Shown here: piece after piece, positions 53,671-62,595 of the stretch
Numbering within the stretch: position 1 is the first letter of the stretch
Layout of the letters: each line of letters starts with the position of its first letter
Origin: PALSA-129 sp963842505
GTDB taxonomy: Bacteria > Acidobacteriota > Terriglobia > Bryobacterales > Bryobacteraceae
DNA length: 64,000 nucleotides
NCBI GenBank assembly: GCA_963842505.1
Contig: CAWJGZ010000002.1
Span: forward strand, 930,001-994,000
Direction: 5' to 3'
Program-made: the position numbers and the translations under genes
The notes under the pieces: generated by a model
Told to the model about the DNA's origin: nothing
What the model saw: only the letters and a program-made list of their open reading frames with translations
The model's database searches: none

Positions 53671-54804
53671 ATGAATAGACTATTTCTTCCAGGCCTGATC
53701 CTTTTTGCCTCCGGGGCTCTCGCCCAAAGCCACCAATGGACGCCCGCCGAGGCCAACGATTGGTACGCCCGCCAGCCTTGGGTGGTGGGCAGCAATTACA
53801 GTCAGAGCAACACGGTGAACCAGTTCGAGATGTGGCAGCAGCAGTATTTCGACGCTGACCGTATCGACCTGGAATTCAAGTGGGCCGAGGACCTGGGGAT
53901 GAACACCATGCGCGTGTTCCTCCACGACCTGCTGTTTAAGAACGACTCGGGCGGTCTGAAGCGGCGCATGGACAAACTGCTCAAACTGGCCGACGAACAC
54001 AAGATGCGCGTGATCTTCGTGTTGTTCGATTCCTGCGGGGATCCCTTTCCCGAAGCCGGAGCGCAGCGCAACCCAAGGCCCGGCGTGCGCGATTCATTAT
54101 GGGCGCAGAGCCCCGGAGCCAGGGGCCTGACCGATGGGTCGCAGACGGAGCGCCTGCTCTCTTATGTCAAGGAAATCATTGCCGCATTTTCCATCGATAA
54201 GCGCATCCTGGCGTGGGACCTGTGGAACGAGCCCGACAATCTGAATCCCGGCACCTTCGGGAAGTCCGAGCCAACCAACAAGAACGAAAAGCTGCTCGCG
54301 CTGCTGCCGAAACTTTTCGATTACGCCCGCGCCGGCTTGCCCACGCAGCCCATCACCAGCGGCGTGTGGAAGGGCGACTGGTCGAGCGCCGACAAGCTGA
54401 GCCCGGCGGAGAAAATCCAGATCGAGCGCTCCGACATCATCTCTTTCCAGAACTACGAGGGGCCGCAGGAATTCGAGAAGCGCGTGAAATGGCTGCAGGC
54501 GTATGGCCGGCCCGTGCTGTGCACCGGCTTCATGGCCCGCACTCAGGGCAGCACCATCGAGGCCATTCTCCCCATCGCGGAGAAATATAATGTTGCGGCG
54601 CTCACGGCGAGCCTGGTTTCGGGAAAAAGGCAAATGTTCCTGCCGTGGGATTCCTGGCAGACGCCCTACATCGACCGGCAGCCGGCCGTGTGGTTCCAGG
54701 ACATTTTCCGCAGCAACGGCACTCCCTACCGGCAGGAAGAAGCCGATTTCATCCTTGCGGCAATCCGCAATAGCCCGAAGCCTGTCGTCGGCAAGAAGAA
54801 GTAG
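53671..54804 (+). CDS. Secreted GH5-like protein lacking the nucleophile Glu
   Basis: 377 residues from ATG 53671 with signal peptide MNRLFLPGLILFASGALAQ. The GH5 (cellulase-type) barrel has WNEPDN with acid/base Glu187. In related proteins the segment RPVLCTEYMARxxGST carries the nucleophile Glu; here it reads RPVLCTGFMARTQGST, with Gly286 (codon 54526-54528, GGC). The following NWGFV region is also altered (TASLVSG). The protein is therefore probably not a retaining glycosidase. It may bind carbohydrate. Stand-alone gene. Confidence 0.85.
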   Translation: MNRLFLPGLILFASGALAQSHQWTPAEANDWYARQPWVVGSNYSQSNTVNQFEMWQQQYFDADRIDLEFKWAEDLGMNTMRVFLHDLLFKNDSGGLKRRMDKLLKLADEHKMRVIFVLFDSCGDPFPEAGAQRNPRPGVRDSLWAQSPGARGLTDGSQTERLLSYVKEIIAAFSIDKRILAWDLWNEPDNLNPGTFGKSEPTNKNEKLLALLPKLFDYARAGLPTQPITSGVWKGDWSSADKLSPAEKIQIERSDIISFQNYEGPQEFEKRVKWLQAYGRPVLCTGFMARTQGSTIEAILPIAEKYNVAALTASLVSGKRQMFLPWDSWQTPYIDRQPAVWFQDIFRSNGTPYRQEEADFILAAIRNSPKPVVGKKK

Positions 54805-54968
54805 CACGGGGCCGGCGCAGGGGAAATCAGCGGGAATCGGCCGGCTATTGAGGAATTGAGTAGCCTGGCTCCCGTCCGGTTCCTATCCTCGGTCCCTACC
54901 GGTTCCTAGACGGTTACGGGCGCGCTCCAGCACCGCGGCCTTACAATGGTCAGACAGGAGCGGCCTCA

Positions 54969-55184
54969 ATGAATCCGAAACGCCACAAGCGCGATACGAA
55001 GACCTTCGAAGAACTGACGTTCCAAGAGCAGGCTAAGACGTTGAACATGACGGCGCTCCAATTCAGGAAACAACTCAACGCGCATCTTCGCCGGGCAGAT
55101 GAAGAAGGCCGGGCCCCGCAGCGGATCGTTCGTACCCGCCTCCGGCTGCTAGAGCGGATAGTGCAAGACTTCACCACATTGTAG
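54969..55184 (+). CDS. Hypothetical small basic protein
   Basis: 71 residues: MNPKRHKRDTKTFEELTFQE, then AKTLNMTALQFRKQLNAHLR and RIVRTRLRLLERIV. Highly charged and helical, possibly a nucleic-acid-binding or adaptor protein. It ends two bases before the DUF4238 gene and may pair with it. No family is recognised. Confidence 0.5.
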   Translation: MNPKRHKRDTKTFEELTFQEQAKTLNMTALQFRKQLNAHLRRADEEGRAPQRIVRTRLRLLERIVQDFTTL

Positions 55185-55185
55185 T

Positions 55186-56057
55186 ATGGACGCGACAAAT
55201 CAACATTACATACCCCAATTCCTTCTGCGGAACTTTGCGTCCGGCAGGGACAACCAGATCTTCGTTTTTGACATGGTCAATGAGCGATCCCTCCGAGGTC
55301 GATCAGGAGGGTTGCGTCCGCAAAGGGCTTTTATGATTGCGAGGTTGACGGCGCGCCTCACTCGATTGATCCACAACTGGCTAAAATTGAGAACGTCTCA
55401 AGCAGGATCATCAGCGGAATTGTCAGCGCGCGCAGCCTTCGCGTTCTCAGCGATACCGGGAGAAAAATGGTTGCGCTATTCGCAACAGTTCAGATGCTCC
55501 GAACGGACGCCCGGCGCAAGGAACTGAAGGGTATGATTGACGACGTTTATGCCGCAGTCAAAAGTATCGGTGGCGATCCGAACAAAGTCAAGGGGTTTGA
55601 ATTCTTGAATGACGAGCAGACTCGCGTCGCGTCTATTACGTCCCTTCGCTCACTGGCAGCGGATCTGATGCCTTATTTCCTGAACAAGTCTTGGATTCTG
55701 TACAGCACCACCCAAGAACACCCGTTCTACATCTCGGATAACCCGGTCGCGCGATTCAACAGAAATCAACACCCGTCTCTTAGCACGCTTGGACTGCGCG
55801 CTCTCGGCATCGAAATTTACTTGCCGCTCAGCAGTACTCTTTGCCTGGGCTTTCTGTGCCCTACCATCAACCTGCCCTTCCGAATTCGCCTCTTTGGCGG
55901 AACCCTTAAGCTACGTCCTGCAAACGTGGAGCATCTCAATTCGCTCCAGGTGTTTAATGCTGAGCAATTCGTATATTCCCAACGCGATGACTTTACTCTG
56001 GTTCGTGAGATGCTACAACAGGTTCCCGAAGTGAAACGTGGGCCACGTTTAGTTTAG
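55186..56057 (+). pseudogene. DUF4238 gene with a frameshift
   Basis: The N-terminal part (55186-about 55300) reads MDATNQHYIPQFLLRNFASG and IFVFDMVNERSL. The remainder continues in another frame from about 55284, giving SIRRVASAKGFYDCEVDGAP, RIISGIVSARSLRVLSD and MVALFATVQMLRTD to the stop at 56057. The two parts join into the typical DUF4238 protein of about 290 residues if one base were added near 55300. Either the gene is broken or the sequence has an error. DUF4238 function is unknown. It has lower G+C than the flanking genes. Confidence 0.75.
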
Positions 56058-56157
56058 AGAATCGCGCGACAGGCGGAACGTAACCTAGAGGAAACCGGGC
56101 CACGGAAAACCCGGTTACTCGTCCCCGGTTTCTCCACCGCGCTAAGCAGGCCTACTC

Positions 56158-56544
56158 CTAGCGGCCTGGCGGAATAGTTCCGCTCACTGAGGCGATGCCA
56201 TAGGGAGAGTTGGAGACCGCTCTCTGCACCGGAATATCGTCAAGATAAATAGTGCTCTCGATTTTTCCCCAGTCTTCAGTGTTCTGAGCCGAAAGATACA
56301 CGAATTGTCTTGGTTGACCCGTGAACGTCAAAGTCCAGGGCAGCTTGACCGTCATTTGGTCCGTTCCACCCGATGCGTTGCGGTAGGTGAGCGATGCGCG
56401 ACTAGCCCCATCGACCTGGTATCGGACCCGACGCCCCGTCGGTGGGTATACAGGCGCTGCCGGGGAACGGGCCGCCAGAAAGCGAGAGAAAGCACCCTTC
56501 CAACCCGCGTTGCTTTCGGAGCATCCAAGGTTCTTGTCGTCCAC
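56158..56544 (-). CDS. MmpS-like beta-sandwich protein, N-terminus uncertain
   Basis: 128 residues from GTG 56544. The C-terminal ~95 residues fit an MmpS-type Ig-like fold: VRYQVDGASRASLTYRNASG, LPWTLTF, FVYLSAQNTEDWG, TIYLDDIPVQRAV and YGIASVSG. The N-terminus runs into the upstream gene's frame without a signal peptide, so the gene may be truncated. It may act in envelope contacts. Partner transporter absent. Confidence 0.6.
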   Translation of the reverse strand: MDDKNLGCSESNAGWKGAFSRFLAARSPAAPVYPPTGRRVRYQVDGASRASLTYRNASGGTDQMTVKLPWTLTFTGQPRQFVYLSAQNTEDWGKIESTIYLDDIPVQRAVSNSPYGIASVSGTIPPGR

Positions 56545-56587
56545 ATATTGGTCAATTTGCCCTATCGGTTCCCGAGGAGAATCCGAC

Positions 56588-57175
56588 CTACCGTCGCACG
56601 CGATTTGGTGTGTTTCCGTAGCGGACTTCCCGCTCGTGGGGAGGAGAACCCAGAGTTACCGACTCGCCGCCCTGATCTTCATTGATGATTCGGTAGCTTC
56701 CCTCGGTTCGATTCCAAGTGACTGTGTGCGGTGGTTGACCAGTGCCGGGGAGAACCGGGGATCGCGCTCCCGTCTTTTCGTCTAGCGCTTCGAGCCGGTA
56801 CACAACAAACACGCCGGTTCCGGTTTGCCTATCGATTGGACCGAAGTAACGGCACGCGATGGCGGCCGTCTCGGGATCTCGGCTGGCCCATCTGCCGACA
56901 AGGCGAGAAGACGGCTTAGAGTAATCACGATTCGGCGACGCACGCGTAGTAGGGCTTGCCGCACATCCTGGAAGGAGCAGTTGGGTGGACTCGGGCACAT
57001 CAACCGCCGATGCCGACTTCGGCACCTTTCCTGATGTCATACCTTCGCTCGTTGATACTGCCGGCGGTGCGCTAGCCGCATTCTCCTGAACAGGCTTCGG
57101 GCTTGTCTGGGATTGAGGCTGGGCCGATAAAGATCCAGCGATCAGGATAGCGAGAGCGATCCCTCTATAGATCAC
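56588..57175 (-). CDS. Secreted hypothetical protein
   Basis: 195 residues from GTG 57175, which has AGGAGG eight bases upstream. The signal peptide is IALAILIAGSLSA. A Pro/Ser/Thr-rich segment follows, then CRYFGPIDRQTGTGVFVVYR and YRIINEDQGGESVTLG. No family is recognised. The 3' end is close to the MmpS-like gene in the same orientation. Confidence 0.6.
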   Translation of the reverse strand: MIYRGIALAILIAGSLSAQPQSQTSPKPVQENAASAPPAVSTSEGMTSGKVPKSASAVDVPESTQLLLPGCAASPTTRASPNRDYSKPSSRLVGRWASRDPETAAIACRYFGPIDRQTGTGVFVVYRLEALDEKTGARSPVLPGTGQPPHTVTWNRTEGSYRIINEDQGGESVTLGSPPHEREVRYGNTPNRVRR

Positions 57176-57322
57176 TATGGCTTCCTCCTGGTTTTTGACC
57201 ACACGTATGGTGGCATGATTGAAGTTATGGCTCTGGCGCCGCGCCAACGCAATATTGCCCTTGGATATCTATAAGACTTTCAAGAGTTTCAGGGACTGTC
57301 TTCGATTTAGGAAAAGTAGCGC

Positions 57323-59494
57323 CTAATTGAACATGGCGGCCGGACAGCCCAGGGTTCGGACGGCGCTTGCGATGGCGGCGCGGGCCTCGGCCGGTTGGCC
57401 GGATTGCCGGTATCTCTCGATCAGGTGTTGTGACGCTCCACACAGGGGGTCATGCACCAGCGGGCAACCCAGATTCAGGTTCACGGAGCCGGCGGCGGAG
57501 ACCAGAGCACAGCTCATAGGAGCCGTCTCGCGATAAAACTGCACGATGCGAGATGCCAATTGGGTCTGCTTGGGATCGGCAGCCAAGCCCTCCATCAGCG
57601 CCATCACGGCCTTTTCCGGTTCTCCCATCGCGCGCCATGTGGCGGAGAGTTCTTCGAAGAATTCCGGCTGCGGTCGAAGCATGCTGCCGTACTGAAGCGC
57701 TTCGAGCGCCTGTTGCGGCTCTCGCAGTCGCTGGTAGAGCCGGCCCAGTCCCAGATACAGCGGCGGCCATCCGAAATCCGGAGTGGGCTTGCCGTCCCGC
57801 AGATTCCGCTCTTTCATCACCTGGTTCAACGCCAGATCGATTTTCTTGCCGCGGAGAAATACCGCGAGCGCTTTCCGATACCAAGGGTTGCTTTGCGGAT
57901 CGTATCCCGGCCGGGATCCGTCTTTCTGTGCGAGCATGTCTCCTTTGACGCGATAGAAGTACCCGACGGAGGCCCAAACCAAAGTCGGGTTCATTTGATC
58001 GGGGAGCGGTCCTAGAATCGCGAGGGCCTTTTCAAATTCAGTTTGCGCGGCATCCATGCCAGTCCCGTTTGGCAAAGCCATCTTCGCCGTCGCCAGGTCC
58101 GCGTGCGTCTTGTAACTCGCCGGGCAGGCCTTCACGGAACTGGCCCAGAGACTCTCTTCGTTGTGCCAATCGAAATTGCGCGCGAAGGTTCGGGCGGCCA
58201 GTGCCAGCAGGAGCAGGACCAACAGGGCCGGAGCCGCCATACGCATAGCAGGCCATCGCTCGACGGCTCGCAGCCCCAGCCACACCACGCAGCCGGCGAA
58301 CCCGATGGAAGGCAGGTAGAGAAACCGCTCCGCCATAATGGTGCCGATCAGAATGACCAGGTTGGCTGTGGGTGCGAGCGCCGCAAAAAAGAAAGCGATG
58401 AAAAAAAAGACCGGCTTCGCGCGGCGCCAGGCGGCCACCGCCGCGGCGCCCGCGGCGACACACGTCACCAGAGCGAAGAGTGTTTTCCAATCTTCCAGGT
58501 TGTCGAAACGCCAGCGGAACAGAGGCACCTGGTTGTAGGAATAGTCGGCCGAGAGATGCGCGGGCCAGACCAGCAGCCACAAATATTTGCCGATCACTTT
58601 GACGGCGGTGAGGCGGGCCGTCCAAAAGCCGGCGCCCGTCAGCGGATTATTCCCGAAGGAAGTCACGACCGAAGCAAGCTTGGCCAGCACGTGGCTGCGC
58701 ATTGGCAAATAGACAAGAACCGGCAGGGCCACGGCCGCGTAGCCGGGAAGGCGCGATCTCAGCCGGGTGGCCCGTCCAAAGGTCAGATCGTAAAGCGGGA
58801 CGGCGGCCAGCACAACGATGGCGCTTTCCTTGGAGAAGATCCCGACGGCGCTGGCCACCGCCCCAGCCGCCAGCCACGCGGCTTTGCTCCATCCGCCTGC
58901 CGACGCGCTGCGCGTGCAGCAAAGCAGGCCGGCCAGCACTCCGAAGGCCGCCAGCAGATCGGCGCGGCCCACCACGTTGGTGACGGATTCGGTGAGCAGC
59001 GGATGAAGCGCCCAGAGCGCCGCCATGGCGAATGCCGGCCAGGGAGCTTCGAAGATGAGCAGGCCCAGCAGGTATACGAGCGCGATGTTGACGGCGTGCA
59101 AAAGGAGATTGACCCAGTGGTAGCCGGCCGGGTGCGGGCCATTGCCCAGCACGGCGTAATTCCACTGGTAGGAGAAGGTAGTGAGCGGGCGAAACAGGCC
59201 ACCGGCCGAGGTGTGATACCAATAGTCCTCGGTCCAGATCAGGTGGCTGTTTTCGGGTGTGACGGCTTGGATGCGCGTGTCTTGCAGGATGGCGCGGTTG
59301 GAATCGAAAGTCAGAGCCGCGGTGAAAGAATTGGAGTAGGCTAATAGCGCCATCGCCCACAAGGCGGCTATGGGGAGCGCATGACGCATCCAGCGGCGCT
59401 GGTGCGCGGAGGATTGCGGAGGCTGCGCAACCGTCGGAGGCGGGATGTTGCGCGATGGTTCGGGATGGCGGTTTCTTCTCGATGGTCGGGCCAC
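57323..59494 (-). CDS. TMTC-like membrane protein with C-terminal TPRs
   Basis: 723 residues from GTG 59494, or ATG 59389 (MRHALPIAALWAMALLAYS) as the alternative start. About ten membrane segments in residues 40-480, including the DUF1736-like region SVGFAGCVVWLGLRAVE, resemble protein O-mannosyltransferase/TMTC proteins. The C-terminal ~220 residues have TPR-like repeats (e.g. GLGRLYQRLREPQQALEALQ). The family often glycosylates secreted proteins, but the substrate here is not known. Stand-alone gene. Confidence 0.8.
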   Translation of the reverse strand: MARPSRRNRHPEPSRNIPPPTVAQPPQSSAHQRRWMRHALPIAALWAMALLAYSNSFTAALTFDSNRAILQDTRIQAVTPENSHLIWTEDYWYHTSAGGLFRPLTTFSYQWNYAVLGNGPHPAGYHWVNLLLHAVNIALVYLLGLLIFEAPWPAFAMAALWALHPLLTESVTNVVGRADLLAAFGVLAGLLCCTRSASAGGWSKAAWLAAGAVASAVGIFSKESAIVVLAAVPLYDLTFGRATRLRSRLPGYAAVALPVLVYLPMRSHVLAKLASVVTSFGNNPLTGAGFWTARLTAVKVIGKYLWLLVWPAHLSADYSYNQVPLFRWRFDNLEDWKTLFALVTCVAAGAAAVAAWRRAKPVFFFIAFFFAALAPTANLVILIGTIMAERFLYLPSIGFAGCVVWLGLRAVERWPAMRMAAPALLVLLLLALAARTFARNFDWHNEESLWASSVKACPASYKTHADLATAKMALPNGTGMDAAQTEFEKALAILGPLPDQMNPTLVWASVGYFYRVKGDMLAQKDGSRPGYDPQSNPWYRKALAVFLRGKKIDLALNQVMKERNLRDGKPTPDFGWPPLYLGLGRLYQRLREPQQALEALQYGSMLRPQPEFFEELSATWRAMGEPEKAVMALMEGLAADPKQTQLASRIVQFYRETAPMSCALVSAAGSVNLNLGCPLVHDPLCGASQHLIERYRQSGQPAEARAAIASAVRTLGCPAAMFN

Positions 59495-59682
59495 TGATCA
59501 ACCATGATAGCCCGCGCAGTTTGGCGCGCTGGTCCTGGGACATGCTTTAGCTCGCCCAATCCAGGGCAGTCGGGCCAACAAAACAAGAAATGCCCTAATT
59601 CAGGGGCCGGTGGAAGCCGGCCTCCTTGGACAATTCGTGTGTCCTTGACCAAACGGACGACGATGGGCAGGCATCTCCGCTT

Positions 59683-60147
59683 TCAAGATCGTCTGGTCAG
59701 GACCGTGATCCAAAAGGGGCCTTCGGCGCATTGAAAAGCAAGCCGCTCCCGGACCTCGGCCCCGCAGACCCGCAGGCTGTAGTCGCTGCCATCCACTATG
59801 GACGGCATGGACAGCCGGATCCCCGGTGTCAACACACACTTCAGGTTCCCGCCGACCATGTTGGCCAGTTCGCCGAGCACGTCGCGCACGACGTCATCCA
59901 CGGTGTCGGGAGGATCCATGGAGAGGAAACGGCCTGCGAAGCGGCAAGCCTGGCGCCGGTCGCACTCCAACAGCACCGCTCCGTTCCAATCGCCCCCCAG
60001 ATGCAGAGCGGATGTCAACCGATCCCCGCAGGGGAACCATGGCGTTCCACCTTCGCCCACTTCCAGGTTCATCATAGTCCCGAAGACGGACTCTACGATC
60101 TGCGCCAGTGCGCTCGTCAGTGTCTCTGTGCTGAATTCGGTTGGCAT
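59683..60147 (-). CDS. cheX: CheX/CheC-type chemotaxis phosphatase
   Basis: 154 residues from ATG 60147, preceded by GAGAGGA. The CheC/CheX signature LGELANMVGGNLK supplies the ExxN phosphatase motif. It dephosphorylates CheY~P. It is 10 bp from the cheR stop and forms the end of the chemotaxis cluster. Only one ExxN copy is present, as in CheX. Confidence 0.85.
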   Translation of the reverse strand: MPTEFSTETLTSALAQIVESVFGTMMNLEVGEGGTPWFPCGDRLTSALHLGGDWNGAVLLECDRRQACRFAGRFLSMDPPDTVDDVVRDVLGELANMVGGNLKCVLTPGIRLSMPSIVDGSDYSLRVCGAEVRERLAFQCAEGPFWITVLTRRS

Positions 60148-60157
60148 CGGTGTCCTC

Positions 60158-60991
60158 TCAGCGGGCGACGTAAACGGTCGCGCCTCCCACGATCTGTCTT
60201 TCAAACCATTCCTCGACACCGAACGCCGTCTCCGCGCCGCCCAGCAGCAGCCAGCCGCCTCGGAACAGCGTGCCATGGAGTTCCTTTAGGATCTCTTTCC
60301 TGGTCCCGGCGTCGAAGTAGATCATAACGTTGCGGCAGAACACCAGGTCGAAAGGTCCCAGGGCGCGCATGCTTTTGCGCAGATCAATCGTCTCAAAATG
60401 CGCCATCCAGCGCACCAGGTCGCTCAACTGCCAGTCCATGCCGGAACGACGGAAATATTTCACCAGCAGGGCCGCCGGCAAACCCCGGTTCACCTCAATC
60501 TGCTGGTACTTGCCGGACCGGGCCCGTTCCAGGACCTGCGAGGAAAAGTCGGTGCCCAGGATTTGAATGTCCCAGTCACTCAACGCTTCGGCTAAGAGAA
60601 GCATGGCCAGGCTGTAAGCTTCCTGCCCGGTCGATGCGGCAGCCGACCAGAACCGCAATTTCTTGGTGTCCCGCCGGCCTTCCTTCAGCCGGGGCAACAG
60701 GACAGTCCGTATGGCCTCGAATTGGGCGGGATCGCGGAAAAAGTAGGTTTCATTGGTGGTCATGGCCTCGGCCACGCGGCGGCCGACCTCGGTTTCGCTA
60801 GTGGCCTGGATGAGCGCGCACAAGTCGTTGATCGTGCCGAGGCCGAGTTGCCTGACAATCGGCCCGAGGCGGCTTTCGAACAGGTAATGCTTGTCGTCTT
60901 CGAGCACGATGCCGGCTTGGGCATAGACATGCTCCTGCAGGAAACGGTAGTTTTCCGAGCGGATCTCCGCGACTGAAGTTGGGCCAGGCAA
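60158..60991 (-). CDS. cheR: Chemotaxis methyltransferase CheR
   Basis: 277 residues from TTG 60991, chosen because GGGGG lies eight bases upstream; a longer frame overlaps cheB. CheR-type motifs are TTNETYFFRDPAQF, FWSAAASTGQEAYSLAM (SAM binding) and CRNVMIYFD. It methylates glutamates of chemoreceptors. It lies between cheX and cheB in the same orientation. The adjacent chemoreceptor is a probable substrate. Confidence 0.92.
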   Translation of the reverse strand: MPGPTSVAEIRSENYRFLQEHVYAQAGIVLEDDKHYLFESRLGPIVRQLGLGTINDLCALIQATSETEVGRRVAEAMTTNETYFFRDPAQFEAIRTVLLPRLKEGRRDTKKLRFWSAAASTGQEAYSLAMLLLAEALSDWDIQILGTDFSSQVLERARSGKYQQIEVNRGLPAALLVKYFRRSGMDWQLSDLVRWMAHFETIDLRKSMRALGPFDLVFCRNVMIYFDAGTRKEILKELHGTLFRGGWLLLGGAETAFGVEEWFERQIVGGATVYVAR

Positions 60992-61001
60992 ACAGTTCCC
61001 C

Positions 61002-62117
61002 CTACGTTCGGCCGGCCATGCGCAGGATCTCTGGCACGACTTGATCAAGGGGCAGCACGCGGTCGGCGAGGCCCGCATTCACCACGGCTCCGGGCATCCC
61101 CCAAACGACACTCGAAGCCTCGTCTTGCGCCAGGATACTGGCCCCCTGCGCCTTGAGAATCTCCGCGCCACGCAGCCCATCCTGCCCCATGCCGGTCAGA
61201 ATCGCGGCGATGGCCGCGCCCCCGTACACCTCGCCGACCGAAGTAAATAGCGCGTCGACGGCGGGACGGCAGGAGTTCTGCGGCGGCGACTGATCCAAAA
61301 ACACGTGCACTCCGCCGCCATTGGAAGCCACCTTCAAATGAAAGTCTCCGGGCGCAATCAGGATCTTGCCGGCTTCCACCGGGTTACCCTGGCGGGCTTC
61401 TTCGACTGGCTGCCGGCAGGTGGAGTGAAGACGCTCGGCGAGCAACCGGGTGAAGAGAGGCGGCATGTGCTGCACCACCAGGACTGGCAACGGGAACCCG
61501 GATGGCAACTCCGGCAGGATGGCGCCCAACGCGGTCGGCCCTCCAGTGGAGACTCCGATCACCACCACTTTGGGCCGCACCTTGGTACTCCGCCAGACTG
61601 CCGAACCCTGCCAGGCCGGCGACGCCACCGGGACCCGCGCCGGTTCCGGCGGGGCCGCGGCGCGGTTTTGTGCCGCCATGTGGAAGAACTGTTTGATCTT
61701 GGGGACCAGTTCTTCCCGCAGGCGCGTCATGGAACGATCGAGCGACCCTTGGTTGGAAGCTTTGGCCACGTAGTCGTCGGCCCCCAGGGTCAACGCCTCC
61801 AGAGTCACCGCCGCGCCACGCTCAGTGAGCGTGCTAAACATGATGACCCGCAGTTGGGGATACTCGCGCCGAACGCGCCGCAGCGTTTCCAGGCCGTCCA
61901 TCTCCGGCATCTCGATATCCAAGGTGAGAACATCGGGGTTGAACTGCGGAATCCGTTGCAGTGCGATCACTCCGTTCGAGGCTGCTCCCACCACCTCGAG
62001 CACCGGATCCTGCTCGAGGGCGTGAGCGACCAGGCGCCGGATGACCACGGAGTCGTCAACCACCAACACGCGAATCCGCTCTCCCGGTTGAAGTAATCGC
62101 TTGTTCACCGCACCCAT
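61002..62117 (-). CDS. cheB: Chemotaxis response regulator methylesterase CheB
   Basis: 371 residues from ATG 62117, preceded by GGAGGGAG. The receiver domain has VLVVDDSVVIRR and phospho-acceptor Asp in TLDIEMPEMDG. The esterase domain has the Ser in VIGVSTGGPTAL, His in VQHMPPLFT and Asp in LTGMGQDGLRG. It demethylates or deamidates chemoreceptors. It is ten bases from cheR and 13 bases from cheY. Confidence 0.95.
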   Translation of the reverse strand: MGAVNKRLLQPGERIRVLVVDDSVVIRRLVAHALEQDPVLEVVGAASNGVIALQRIPQFNPDVLTLDIEMPEMDGLETLRRVRREYPQLRVIMFSTLTERGAAVTLEALTLGADDYVAKASNQGSLDRSMTRLREELVPKIKQFFHMAAQNRAAAPPEPARVPVASPAWQGSAVWRSTKVRPKVVVIGVSTGGPTALGAILPELPSGFPLPVLVVQHMPPLFTRLLAERLHSTCRQPVEEARQGNPVEAGKILIAPGDFHLKVASNGGGVHVFLDQSPPQNSCRPAVDALFTSVGEVYGGAAIAAILTGMGQDGLRGAEILKAQGASILAQDEASSVVWGMPGAVVNAGLADRVLPLDQVVPEILRMAGRT

Positions 62118-62130
62118 GCCTGCTCCCTCC

Positions 62131-62505
62131 TCAGGGATGGATCCCCACAAGTTGCAGCTTCTCCACGAGGATTTCTTTTGTGAAAGGCTTCATGACGTAC
62201 TCGTTGGCGCCGGCTTCCAGGGCCGCCGCCATCTGGTCCAGTTCGGTCTCGGTAGTGACCATGATCACCACCAGCCCGGATAGTTCCGGGTTCTGGCGCA
62301 AGCGCTTGAGCAGATCCAGCCCATTGATCTCGGGCATGTTCCAGTCCGCCAGGACCAGCGTCACGGCGGTTTTCTCGGCTTCAATCGCCTCCAGGGCTTC
62401 CCTTCCGTTGGCTGCCTCGCGAACCTCATACCCGAGTTCCTTCAAGATCTTTGCGAGAATTATTCGAATGGCCCTGGAATCGTCCACGACTAATGCTTTG
62501 GCCAT
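62131..62505 (-). CDS. cheY: CheY-type response regulator
   Basis: 124 residues, single receiver domain. Start ATG 62505, with an ATG one codon upstream also possible; AGGTG is upstream. Phospho-acceptor Asp is in VLADWNMPEING, with acidic VVDDSRAI and switch Lys in VMKPFT. No output domain. In a chemosensory cluster it would bind a flagellar switch or another effector. Its phosphatase would be CheX. Confidence 0.92.
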   Translation of the reverse strand: MAKALVVDDSRAIRIILAKILKELGYEVREAANGREALEAIEAEKTAVTLVLADWNMPEINGLDLLKRLRQNPELSGLVVIMVTTETELDQMAAALEAGANEYVMKPFTKEILVEKLQLVGIHP

Positions 62506-62595
62506 CATTTCACCTGTATTCGTTGAGCCGGCGGACGGACGCGGCCTGGCGGATGAATGCCAGCCGCCTTGCCGCGTCCCTATCCGTCGATCGGG

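Noticed and set aside
58043..59344. 433-codon plus-strand frame opposite the TMTC-like gene
   Set aside because: Codon-bias shadow with Arg/Gln/Gly-rich composition; the minus-strand product has clear membrane segments and TPRs.
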